Shown here: positions 1-10,665 of the stretch, piece after piece
Layout: every line of letters begins with the position of its first letter
How positions within the stretch are numbered: the first letter of the stretch is position 1
Source of the DNA: Actinostola sp. cb2023
Lineage: Eukaryota; Cnidaria; Anthozoa; Actiniaria; Actinostolidae
Assembly: GCA_033675265.1 (NCBI GenBank)
Contig: JAUJYZ010000139.1
Coordinates: forward strand, 83,501-147,500
Length of the DNA: 64,000 nucleotides
Direction: 5' to 3'
Program-made: the position numbers and the translations under genes
Notes under the pieces: model-generated
What the model was told of the DNA's origin: nothing
Databases searched by the model: none
What the model saw: only the letters and a program-made list of their open reading frames with translations

Positions 1-424
1 AGTCATCTCAGCCAACTGTTTAAAGAAATCCCCCTCACTTTATTCCTTTCAATCAGTCATTTCCTTCTCTAATTTCCCCTCGAGGGGAGGGCTATTAAGA
101 ACTGAAACACTTCCATTACACAAAAACCTAGTAGCATATATGTTGTTGACACGGAGCGTGGGACTTCACAGATGCTTTTGAATGGAACTTTAACCCAAGC
201 GAGCATTCTACATCCAAGGAATGGAGTAATTGAGTATTTTCGGAAAGATTGGACGGATCTGCATATTTAACTCGTGCAGAATTGACAATAGGATGAACAC
301 CGTAAGATTTTCACAGCCAACTGAGATTGTGAAATCACACTGAATATTCAGTTTTCATCTTTCAAACAACCGAAACACTTCAAACTCGACATTCAGTCCA
401 AGGAAAGGAAAGTACTAAACCGCA

Positions 425-763
425 ATGGAACTTTCACTAAGTTATGGATTGCCGCTTCTCACTAGTATTCTATTTCTGCTGTGGAGTCTCGCCATGTTTT
501 ATTACTTCTGTTGCCACTGTAGAACTATTAACGACAGAGGTGCAGCCGCTCCAGAAGCAGAAGGCAACGTGGAAGAGCTTTACTCTCCAAGGTATTGCAG
601 CGGATCGACCTCTGTTTTTCTCAAAGATACTGGGCGTAGCAAGAAGCTCGCGACAATCAGAGAAGAGCCAGGAGAAGATGGCGCGGAGACAACGCGGGAT
701 TATCGATACCGTGATCAGTCAGTAACGTTGAATTACTTGCACTATGTAGAATACATGTTATAA
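425..763 (+). CDS. Small single-pass membrane protein, unrecognised family
   Basis: A single open frame of 112 residues starts at an ATG in a good Kozak context (cgcaATGg). Residues about 9-29 form one hydrophobic helix (LPLLTSILFLLWSLAMFYYF) followed by CCHC and then a polar, charged tail with no further hydrophobic segment, so a type III or signal-anchor single-pass protein is likely. An AATAAA polyadenylation signal lies at 990-995, about 230 bases after the stop. A second overlapping frame (444-725) has no such features and is probably a shadow. No known domain is recognised. It could be a real single-exon gene or the last exon of a longer one; conservation is unknown. Confidence 0.45.
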   Translation: MELSLSYGLPLLTSILFLLWSLAMFYYFCCHCRTINDRGAAAPEAEGNVEELYSPRYCSGSTSVFLKDTGRSKKLATIREEPGEDGAETTRDYRYRDQSVTLNYLHYVEYML

Positions 764-1116
764 GCATCGCAGAAAGCACGTAGACCGCTGAATCGAGCAC
801 AAGTCGACAATCACTCGGCTCTGCATGCAGAGTGCAATGAGAGTATCAACGAATCTTGCCATAATTTCGCTGCCGCGTTTTAATGAGATGTGGAGAATGA
901 CCTTATTGTGAAACAATATCCAATGCCGGACTGAGTTCTGTAAATATATGAATCAGTACTCACTTTTTATATTCCGAATATTCGGACGGAATAAATGACA
1001 TAGGTTGTGCAGAAATGAATCAGTTTATTAACACCACAGAAAAGACAGAAAAGAATTGGTTCCATAAACACCACAGAAAGAATCTGCAGAAATGAGTCGA
1101 CGACTGAGGATCTTAT

Positions 1117-1350
1117 ACCCCATTCACACCAAACCTTGTTTAGTTAAACTATAAAGTTTATTCTCGCTTCTCTAATTCGAGGGCATTTGATAACTTAACC
1201 TGGAATTTAATTCTACTGTGCAACATAAAGGACAGTTTACCAGCAATTTTGTGCCAAAAGTTTCATGGCGTCTGTTGATAATTTTCTAAACCTGTTTAGT
1301 TAAACCACCTTAAACCATGTTTAAGCCTTGGTGTGAATGGGGCATTAGTC
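1117..1350. mobile_element. Short inverted-repeat element (MITE-like)
   Basis: The ends are inverted copies: CCCCATTCACACCAAACCTTG on the left and a matching ...TTGGTGTGAATGGGG on the right, with internal inverted TTTAGTTAAAC stretches. It has no coding capacity. Bases 764-1116 (3' flank of the small gene) and 1351-1616 hold nothing else recognised. Confidence 0.55.
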
Positions 1351-1616
1351 ACGAGAATACTTTGATCACGCACGGAAAATAAACCGGCGCACTTCAAACC
1401 TTGCAAATTCATTGCAAAGTCTAAAATCTGGATCTAAAACCTTGGAAATGGAAAATTTCCAAAGAATTTCCAAGGTTTGAAGAGCGTGTTGTCAATGCTG
1501 TTTTTTGCCGGTTAAGTATTGTGTGAGTGTCTTGATCCATGCACAGATTTCAGAATCGTGACCAAAAACGTACGCGCACTTTATTTGACCTTCCCTTGAA
1601 GCTACACATCGGGTAT

Positions 1617-2375
1617 TCTTTGAGTTACGCGCTTTGTTGAGTTACGCGCTTTGAGCTCCGTGCTTTGAACTACGCGCTTTGAGTTACGCGCTGTGAGTTA
1701 CGCGCTTTGAGTTGCGCGCTTTGAGCTACGCGCTTTGAGTTACGCGCTTTGAGTTGCGCGCTTTGAGCTACGCGCTTTGAGTTACGCGCTTTGAGTTGCG
1801 CGCTTTGAGTTACGCGCTTTGAGTTGCGCGCTTTGAGCTACGCGCTTTGAGTTACGCGCTTTGAGCAACGCGCTTTGAGTTACGCGCTTTTTGAGCTACG
1901 CGCTTTGAGCTACGCGCTTTGAACTACGCGCTTTGAGCTAAGCGCTTTGAGTTGCGCGCTTTGAGCTACGCGCTTTGAGCTACACGCTTTGAGCTACGCG
2001 CTTTGAGCTACGCGCTTTGAGCTACGCGCTTTGAGTTACACGCTTTGAGTTACACGCTTTGAGCTACGCGCTTTGAGTTACGCGCTTTGAGCTACGCGCT
2101 TTGAGTACGCGCTTTGAGTTACGCGCTTTGAGCTACGCGCTTTGGTTACGCGCTTTGAGTTACGCGCTTTGGTTACGCGCTTCGAGTTACCAGCTACGCG
2201 CTTCGAGTTACGCGCTTCGAGCTACGCGCTTTGAGCTACGAGCTTCGAGTTACGCGCTTTGAGCTACGCGCTTTGAGCTACGCGCTTCGAGTTACGCGCT
2301 TTGAGCTACGCGCTTTGAGTTACGCGCTTTGGTTACGCGCTTTGAGTTACGCGCTTCGAGTTACGCGCTTCGAGC
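1617..2375. repeat. Minisatellite, 14-bp unit
   Basis: More than 50 tandem copies of a 14-bp unit (consensus TACGCGCTTTGAGT/C) with scattered single-base variants and a few shortened units. The reading frames through it (for example 2231-2413) are repeat artefacts. Confidence 0.95.
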
Positions 2376-2489
2376 TGAGTTCACTCACTCACTCACACAT
2401 GGGCAGAATATAGGTCGTTGTTCGGCTGACGACAAAACAGCATTTCCCTGTTTTCTTTATTTGTGGAATTCTTTTTTAGTCTTTCCAAT

Positions 2490-2650
2490 AAAAGGTGCGT
2501 AACTCGAACTCCTCGAAACTATTTAGTGCGTTCGAGTTACTCGCTGGGTGTACCAACACTGGCAAAGACAGACTTGGGTGTGCTCGAGCACCTAACTCGA
2601 AAAGATCGTAACTCGAAGCGCATAACTCGAAGCGCGTAACTCGAAGAATA
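2490..2650. repeat. Inverted, degenerate copies of the 14-bp minisatellite
   Basis: Units such as GTAACTCGAAGCGC occur here; they are the reverse complement of the units at 1617-2375. The two arrays are separated by about 115 bases of unrelated sequence, giving a head-to-head arrangement. Confidence 0.75.
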
Positions 2651-2921
2651 CCCGCCATCCGGTACGTTGGGCCTTTCATCCGTTCACATAACTGATTCCC
2701 ACCTGGCTGTGTTATAGCGAAGTCAAGTGACAAGCAGATTTGAACTTCAGATCGAATTAACCTCTATTAAGCGGCAACCCTCGGGAAATTGGCAAGTGGT
2801 CGCTAAAAGAGGTGTAAACCAATGAGCACTCTTTCGAACATTTACCACTGGCCGCTAAATAATAGAGGGTTCGCTCAGCCTTACCCAAGTGATCCCCTTT
2901 TTTCATGCTTCCAAAACCCAG

Positions 2922-2925
<4 letters not shown>

Positions 2926-2962
<37 letters not shown>

Positions 2963-3896
2963 AAAAAAATCATACCTACGACCCTCCACTCCCCCCCCCC
3001 CCCCCCCCCCCGATGATAACCAATGACAGGTCCCTAAGCTCTCGCAGTCTCTCACGGCGTATTCTTTTACTCCACATTTTGTTCCATGTAACGAATTGCA
3101 TGGTTTCCCTGTGGTAGACAGGCCGAGAAAGAAGGACTGGGACTGTTATGCTTGACGTCTGTTTGACGTAGTATGACGTCATTCAGATCAGTTCAAGTTC
3201 AAGGACGTCTCATTGCGACACCTCAGTCATGTGTAAATGTGTATGACGTAACGAGGATGACGGTAAACATTGTTTCTAGATCCATATTTCGTGTCGGAAT
3301 GCTACTGAAACGTGCCTCACTATTGACGATTACTTCGTAAGGGTTTTGTGAAGGGCTTATAGTCGGGGGACATATATCCGTGAGGGGGGGGGGGGGGGGG
3401 GGGGGCTTATAAAAGGGAGGGGCTTATAAAACGAAACGTCTGAAATCCGTTCTATTTAAGAAATCAATGTTTATAATCGTGAAGACTTGAGAAGTAGCAA
3501 AAGCCGTGTACGAGTATCCTGCCAGAAAACGTTGGATCTAATGTTAAATCAAGCAAGTAGTCCAAGGACTCAGCAAACTGAGACCAAAACAACGTATATA
3601 TTTTTTGGTAACTATATTTCGGCTAGCCAGACTAGCCTTCTTCAGGTTATGGAGAGATTTACAAATGGTACTAAAATATATAGCTATTCACTGAATGAGC
3701 CGAAACATTAGATGATATAGATGACGTAAAAACATTACAACATAGATTAAAAGATAAGAAACTACAGTGATCATTTTAGTTAAACACTGTTCATGCAACA
3801 ATAACAGTAAACGTTTTTAAACGTGAATATGCTCAGAAAAAACTATAATCCGAGCGGAGTTTTCAAGCAATGAGCTACATTGGGGGGGGGGGGGGG
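2926..3896. repeat. Homopolymer C and G tracts
   Basis: Runs of C at 2926-2960 and 2991-3011, and runs of G at 3384-3405 and 3882-3896. They sit in noncoding, repeat-like sequence (GGGCTTATAA motifs follow both G runs). Lengths may be unreliable in the assembly. Short frames with poly-Pro or poly-Gly here are artefacts. Confidence 0.9.
3607..3650 (-). ncRNA. Hammerhead ribozyme-like motif (minimal stem III)
   Basis: Read on the minus strand: CTGAAGA, then a perfect 6-bp stem II (GGCTAG/CTAGCC, loop TCTGG), then GAAA-TA-TA. This matches the hammerhead core CUGANGA...GAAA with stem III reduced to two base pairs without a loop. Flanks TAAC/GTTA can pair as stem I. Such variants are known from Penelope-like retroelements. 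Activity is not shown by sequence alone. Confidence 0.5.
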
Positions 3897-5684
3897 CTTA
3901 TAACCGGGATTCTACGGTATGCACGGAAAGTGTTTATATAAAATGCAATTCCGTCGAAAATCAATACAGTATTTGTGAACCGAAAAAACGTGAAACATGT
4001 TGGCAACAGTCTATAATCCAATCATTATTTTTCTGCGTTGATTGTGAATCGGAGACACGAAATTTTTAAAGGTGAATCATGACAATTATACTGATGAAAC
4101 TAACAAAATGTAAGAAGGCCAACAATAAGGGACTCTTTGCAAGTGGATGTAGAAGATCTCAACTGGGGGAACAGCGAAAACGGCAGTGGGTAGTGGTTTC
4201 CCGAAGTGATATCATCGTCATCCGGTCAGGATGTAGCCATTTGCCTCGAGTCTCGCTGGAACAACTGGGAGTGAAAGGATGCATGATACACCTGGTCAAA
4301 CAAGAGCTACAGGAACTTGACAACCACGGGATTTGAAAACATCAGTCATCACTAAATCGACTGTAAAATACCGAGTATCCGTCGCTTCGCCGAATAATCA
4401 GAGAAGCGCAAGAAGTCGTAAGGGAAGCACAAGTCAGACTCAAATATAAATTGCTTCAAAACGGAATATTTCAAACTTGTCATATTTGAAATATTTGAAG
4501 AAATTACGTAGAAAATGTCAAGGACTCGGTTTCGAAATAGCTAACTATTAATTAAATAGACGTATTGATTTCCTGTCTTGGGCATGAGTTGGCAAGGGGA
4601 TTCCCCCACTTTTGTCAATAAAGGATTCCTTTTTAATACGGCTTCGATTCATGTTTTAATTCACGTTTTTTGTGATTTACTGTTCTAGTATTAATAGTAG
4701 TTGCACAGTATTCACACAATGACAGCTGCGCGATACAATCATTAAAGTTAATAAAAATGCCTTAAAAATAAATATTCCTAAATAAACAAAAAATACATAA
4801 CAACCATGTTATAATAATTGTTCAATTTTTATTATGAAAATAAAATATGTTATACTTGAATATGTCGATGGCCTTTCAAACTCATGAGTACTGTTTAAAA
4901 ATTGACGATGCAGTATATCTCACCATTATATATATGTAGCATACTGTTGGATAATATATTAGAGATTGTAAGTATTTATAAGTACAATTTGCATATATTT
5001 GTCCCTTAAATGTCAGTACATGACCTTTATAACCATCATTTTTACTCTCAATAATATGATCTGGATGTTTTAACCTCAACAAAACTATACTTAACAATTT
5101 ATTCAACGACGTAATTCCAAATTGTTATGAACACAAAATTGATCACGTCATCCAGCTAAATTGTCTACAATTATCAATCAAGGCACTTTGAAACTTAGTA
5201 CAATAATTATTCTTTGAACAAAATGTGCACGTGAATGTAAAGATTATTGTTATATATATATATATATAGATGATGGTTGATAAATAAATAGTTGATTTGA
5301 GATGGATTATTTTCCTGGAGAAATCCAAGGATCCGATTTCAAATCCGATTTCTTATTACATGTATTAACTATACACTGCAAAACAAATCCTTTTCTCCTT
5401 GCAAAACTCCAAGTTGAAAGGCTTTATCAATAAATGCCATTAATTCATGACATGATCGACCAGCTATATATATAGGTGATGTATACGTAATGTCCTTTCT
5501 CACTTGAGTTTTCACAGAAAGAAAGGGTTTGTTCATTTGTTTTCGAGTCATAGTGTTCCAAAGAGCCAAAATCAATATTAAAATGTATATATGGAGATGG
5601 ATGTTTAACACTTGGAAACACAACTTATTCAAATAAATATAAAATCTTTGTGAGTTAATTATTTGCAATACATTTCGTGTTACA
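3897..5684. other. No convincing gene; 3' flank of the UBAN gene
   Basis: An 85-codon frame at 4079-4336 (+) has no recognisable domain, signal or splice context and is not called. From 4400 to 5684 the DNA is AT-rich, contains short TA repeats (5250-5270) and probably includes the 3' untranslated region of the minus-strand gene that ends at 5685. Confidence 0.5.
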
Positions 5685-7843
5685 TTATATCGTTCTGTAG
5701 CCATCTGTAATGACTGGCGCACTGCCATCGGTTTGATCTACCTCGACATCGCCGCCATAGAAGACACTGGGTGGTGCAAGAGTGGGTCCTCTAGTGTATA
5801 TGCCCTGTTTGGAAAAAAAAAATTGTTTAATTTACAGATATAAAATGATAATATTATAAGCCTATCAGTAAGAATCATAATTAATAATACATAGATTGAA
5901 ACATATCTAATATGAAAGTTACACCCATCTATAAAATGGACTATTTTAAATTTCCAACTGCTTGATGTAGTCTTTGGTCCATAGTGACAGTCAAAACTTA
6001 GTACAGACCATTTATACCATTTTAGCTATAGGTTTAGGGTTTTATGGTGGGTAAGTTATGTGTTTAGGTAAACTGAAAGGAAGTGAATTAAGAAACCAAA
6101 ACAGTGGACTAAAAAATTTAAACCAGTGGAAAATTTCAAACCACAACATGTATTAACCTTGAACTATTTGTACAAATACGGTACTAAGTTCGTTAAACAT
6201 AGGGACTTACCCTTCTCTGCTGCTGCCGCCTCCATCTAGTTTCTTGTTGGCGCTCGGTTGGATCTATTACAGGGTAAACTATTTGAAGATGGGGCTGAGG
6301 TACTGACTGTCTTCTACCACGGAGACGGCGGATTTCATCTTGGTCGCTGTCATATTGAACTTTGTAGACTTCAATCTGATACAAATTTCAATAATAATAA
6401 TAAATCATCAATATTTATATTGCGCTTATAACACATTGCTCTAAGCGCATATATTTTCAATATTGATTATTATTTCCTGTAATAATTAAGTATTATAACC
6501 TTCATTATTATTTGCATTAATACATTGTACTCAAATATAAAGTTTGTCAAGAGGGTATCCATGCAATAATGTGTTTGAATCCCGCAATCTTTTATACTCA
6601 CTTCTTGCGTCAGAGTTGAAATGATTTCATGTGCACTGTTCAGCTGTTCTTGGAGGCTGTCTTTCTCACTCTGAGCTCTTTCACGGTCTCTTCTCTCACA
6701 TGAAAAATCCTCTTGATACGCTTGCATTTGAAATTTCACAAGTTCTGACTCCTCATTATTTCTAAGACTTGGTCTTGAAGTAACATCCCTTCCTGATAAT
6801 GTCTGCGCAAGTCTCGTATTTTCAGATTCCAGAGCATAAACGTGAGTATTGCACTCCTCAATTTTTTGTCGCAGGGTATTGATTTCTTCGTGTAGCGTCT
6901 GAGTCTCTGTTTTGTATTTTTCTTTTAGTTCTTCAAACTCTTCTTTCCATTTTCTGTTGACTGCCATTGCCTAACAAGAATCCAACAAATGAACGAATAA
7001 GTGGATGAAAGAAAAACTGAATGAAATAATAAAAAAATGAGAAACTAGCAAATGAAATTAATATTACTTGAGATAGTATATAATAAGCTTAATTAAGCTT
7101 ACCATATATATCTATTTCATGTTAAAAAGGAAAATTATTTCACTGATTTTCAACTGAGGATGAGATCATGCAATGTCATACTATGATTTAATCCAAAGAT
7201 CATAATTTCCAAACGCTCTTCCTTGTTGACCTTATTTAGACCATGGACCCATGGCCAATATCATGCAATTCTTGTGATATTGAAAATAAAATCGAAAATA
7301 GAAACCAAGTCATTCGGAAAAGGAAAGTCAGGGTTTTGAGAATTAAGCTTACATGTTTGCACAATTAAATTTATAGCCGTGTGAAGTGGGAAGCTTAGCT
7401 GTAGTTCGCCGTTTGCATTTTACCTCGTTTAGTCGTCTCTCCAGGTCTGATCCCTTCGCCGATGTACTCTTTGAAGTGGACATTTCCTAGAGGAATAAGA
7501 GTCTAATTTAATTCTTATTCGCGACTGAAACCTCTGCTAAAAGGAGGGGGGAAACCATAGACCCTGCTTGCTTGAAACGACAGATTTTTCAAATTATAAT
7601 CACGCCATGATCGATAACTCAAAACTTACTCACCGTGTTGTGTTCATTCGTTCTCCTTTGTCCGATCGCTTGTCTGGCTTCTCTTCTCATTGTATCTACT
7701 TCTTCCCGAAGCTTTCGCCCTTGTTCGAGCTCTTTTTGAAGACGAACCAAGATGGTTCTCTTGTCTTGTAGCGCTGTGAGGTAAAGACGTTGTAGTTCGT
7801 CGCACTTGGCACATCGTGTTATAGTACCTTTACTGTTTGCCAT
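5685..7843 (-). CDS. UBAN-domain ubiquitin-binding coiled-coil protein (TNIP/ABIN-like)
   Basis: Five exons on the minus strand: 7634-7843, 7424-7486, 6602-6970, 6211-6375, 5685-5804. All introns are GT-AG and all are phase 0, giving 308 residues. Residues about 1-150 are strongly predicted coiled coil. Residues about 170-207 (exon 3) match the UBAN ubiquitin-binding motif; the diagnostic DFxxERxxRE core is DFSCERRDRE at 179-188. In the family (TNIP1-3, optineurin, NEMO) this motif binds linear or K63 ubiquitin chains and restrains or relays NF-kB signalling in the cytoplasm. Exons 4-5 give an Arg/Gln- and Pro-containing tail without the C-terminal zinc finger of NEMO or optineurin, so TNIP-like is the best fit. 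The start ATG at 7843 opens a CxxC-containing N terminus. Introns hold AT-rich sequence only. Confidence 0.85.
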
Positions 7844-9330
7844 TAGAAAACTAACTTCCTTTCACGTAAGGGTTTATCTGTAGTGGAAGAATTCTCCTTC
7901 TTTCTTGGAAGTATGAATAATCAATAAATATTTCACAATATATAAGCTTAATGTAATGTGCATGTACGTGTGAACCTTTATTGTGAATGACGTCACATAG
8001 TAGTGACGTAATTCTGGAAAATTCCCTTGATCAGCTATTTTTAGCACGTACTTTTGCAACAAGTCTAGCGTCCAAGGCCAGGGAATTTTTACATACTATT
8101 AACAACATCCAACTTGTTTATTCCTGTTTCCGGAACACGATGTACTATTAATCAACAATTTAATTAATGTTTCTAAATAATTTGAACAAGTTAAAAAAAA
8201 CATTTGTGGGAGCCGCTCCACTGACAGAGACCTTTTATTTTTTTTCCTACAACAGACCTAGTGCTGCTATATAGGTGTTTGTTGTAGGTTTTGAGTATTT
8301 CGAAATCGTAGTACTCATAGAAACAGAAGTGTTTCAGCATCGCAGCATTCATTTTGCCTCTGGGAGCACACGGTTGGTGATCGTCAACCGCTGACCGCTG
8401 GAGACATTACGTCATGGTCTATTTTCATCGTCTATTCGGGCTTGTCTGTCGACGTTGCTTATTTCGATTTCATTCGGGAATTGCAACAATTAATTCCACA
8501 AAACGTGCAGCAAATGGACAATGTTAGTGACCGAATCGCTAAAAGAGACATTCTGTAAAATCCAAACAATTCGAGTGTTATTGTTTTGATTTTAATGCGC
8601 ATGCGTGAGGCTTGACACTACCTTTTTAAGGCATGGTTCTAGGATGTATGCTGCAAATTAAGAGGGGGTGGTCTATTTCCTTTAATTTGCGAGATTCTTT
8701 CATGAAACTTTAAGTGATACAACAATGTTACAATCTCAACAAATAAACATATCAGTTTCCATGGAAACATGGAATGTGACCTTTGAACTCTAATTATATT
8801 TTATAAAATAAAAGTCTCGTGCATACCGGTAAAGGATTTTTGCATGACAAGGATTTAATTGAAAATTAAATAGACTTACTACCTAGTTTATTGGTCTAAT
8901 TGGATAAGTTGGAAAAAGTAATGGGAAGGGTGATAAACGTGAAAATGAAATTTGATACTCTCGATTTATGACTCAGCAATTATATATTTCCAAAATATCC
9001 AATTAGCCTGATGAACAGCATGGTAGACTGTATTATTTTCACTATCTTCTACTCTGATATACTAACGTTGTGCGCTTCTACCAAAGCCTTGAATCTTATT
9101 TTCTTAAACCCGGGTTAAAAGGTCTAAAGTATTGTTGCCATGGTAACTAACTTCACAAATATGTACAATCTGCTCATCTATACATTTAATCCCGAACCCA
9201 AGCTTCTGCAATAAAACGAAAGCAAATTACAACCCCCTTATAGTTTTATGGGCGTGATCGCATTAGAACCATGCCTTAATATAACTGAGGAATTTTCTTA
9301 ATTCTTATTCAGATTTTTATTTCCTCGTGA
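7844..9330. other. Intergenic; possible TIR element 8627-9278
   Basis: Upstream flank of the UBAN gene, with no exon recognised. A perfect 14-bp inverted pair, TAAGGCATGGTTCT at 8627 and its complement ending at 9278, suggests a 652-bp nonautonomous element with possible TA target duplications. The interior is AT-rich and noncoding. Confidence 0.4.
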
Positions 9331-10366
9331 GATGAATGAATGAAAAACTTTATTTAAGCACAAATATATCATCAGCTTTAAAAACTGGTTTACATGAAAG
9401 TTGTGAGGATATTAATATAAAAATCAATGTACAATATATGATGTACACTCAATTGCAGAAAGGTTGTAGTATACACTTATACAAATATCTAATGAGATAC
9501 AAGATATCTAATGATCTACAAAGTGCGAAACATCGCTTATTTTCTTCTAATAGATCAGAATCATCAATTTTAGATTAGTATCGCATCCAACAAGGACAAC
9601 ACAATAATGTTCAGCACTATGTTGTGCTTAAGCAGTTGTATTTTAGCATGTTTAACATTTTGCATCATTAGATATTTGTATAAATATATACTACAACGTT
9701 TCTGCAATTGAGTGTATACATAAAAAATATAATAATAAAGATAATAATAATAGGTAAGGCCAATGTCAGCTAGTTAAGGAGTAGGTCAAGTGTTTCTTAA
9801 ATAGACTAAGCTCCTTATGGTTTCTTAGAGATTGGGGGAGGCTATTCCAAAGAGTAGCACCTCTATAGCAAAGGCTTCTCTTCCCATATTCAGTGATAAA
9901 TCTGGTTACAAAAAGTCTGGAATCAGAGTTCCTTAGATTATGATTGGTTGTTTCAGAGACTTTGTCAAACATGTCAACAAGATACTGATCAGGAGCTAAA
10001 TTATTAAAACATTTAAACATTAGAATTGACAGTTGTTTGTTCCTTCTAATATGAAGAGGTTGCCAGGCTAACGATTTCAGTATATCAACTGATCTTATAT
10101 CATAATTAAGTGGCACCTGTGATTATTCTAGCGGCTCGATTTTGCATCTTTTGTAGTTTATCACGGAGATCCTGATTTAAATCACACCATACTTCAGAAC
10201 AATAATCAAAGTAGGGTGTGATTAAGCTTGTGTAAAGTTGGATTAGGGTTTCTCTTGGGACAAAAGGCTTAATTCGTTTAAGTGCTCCCAATGCAGATCT
10301 GACCTTCTTCAAGATCAGATCCACATGAGGACCCCAACTTAAATTACTATCAAGCATTACTATCAA
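9330..10366 (-). pseudogene. 5'-truncated, frameshifted non-LTR retrotransposon (RT C-terminus)
   Basis: On the minus strand, 10366-10106 encodes the C-terminal part of a LINE reverse transcriptase (SNLSWGPHVD, YCSEVW, KLQKMQNRAARIITGA). The protein continues one frame over at 10116-9766 (NYDIRSVDILKSL, RRNKQLSILMFKCFNN, LWNSLPQSLR), so a single-base frameshift lies near 10106-10116. Upstream sequence stops matching near 10370, the 5' truncation typical of LINEs. The 3' end runs through an ATT-rich tail (9727-9755). Beyond it, 9445-9500 and 9663-9720 are inverted copies of each other, so another insertion or rearrangement is present. It belongs to the jockey/CR1-type group with the C-terminal NSLP motif; the clade is not resolved. 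Confidence 0.8.
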
Positions 10367-10665
10367 TTACTATCAAGATTAGTAAGACATTTGGTGCTAA
10401 TTATCTAACAAAAGAAAATGGGCAAAGCATTCTGGTACTTGTAGTATATGCATGAAGCCATCATTTTGGACAGTAAATACTACTGCTAAATACTACTACA
10501 TTTGGTAGGGTATTTGAACAAACAACTACTAAACTGTACAATGGAGTATAATATAGAGATAATAATCCTATTAAATGAACTTAAGTTTAATAATCTGTCA
10601 GTTACGAACCAACAGTTGATGATTCAGTCAATATAGTAATTGAAGTGCCTATCCTTCCATCCTGC

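Noticed and set aside
3434..3442. GAAACGTC resembling a hammerhead half
   Set aside because: No CTGANGA or stem II precedes it at a usable distance.
4079..4336. 85-codon plus frame
   Set aside because: No domain, signal peptide, splice or conservation clue; kept out of the gene list.
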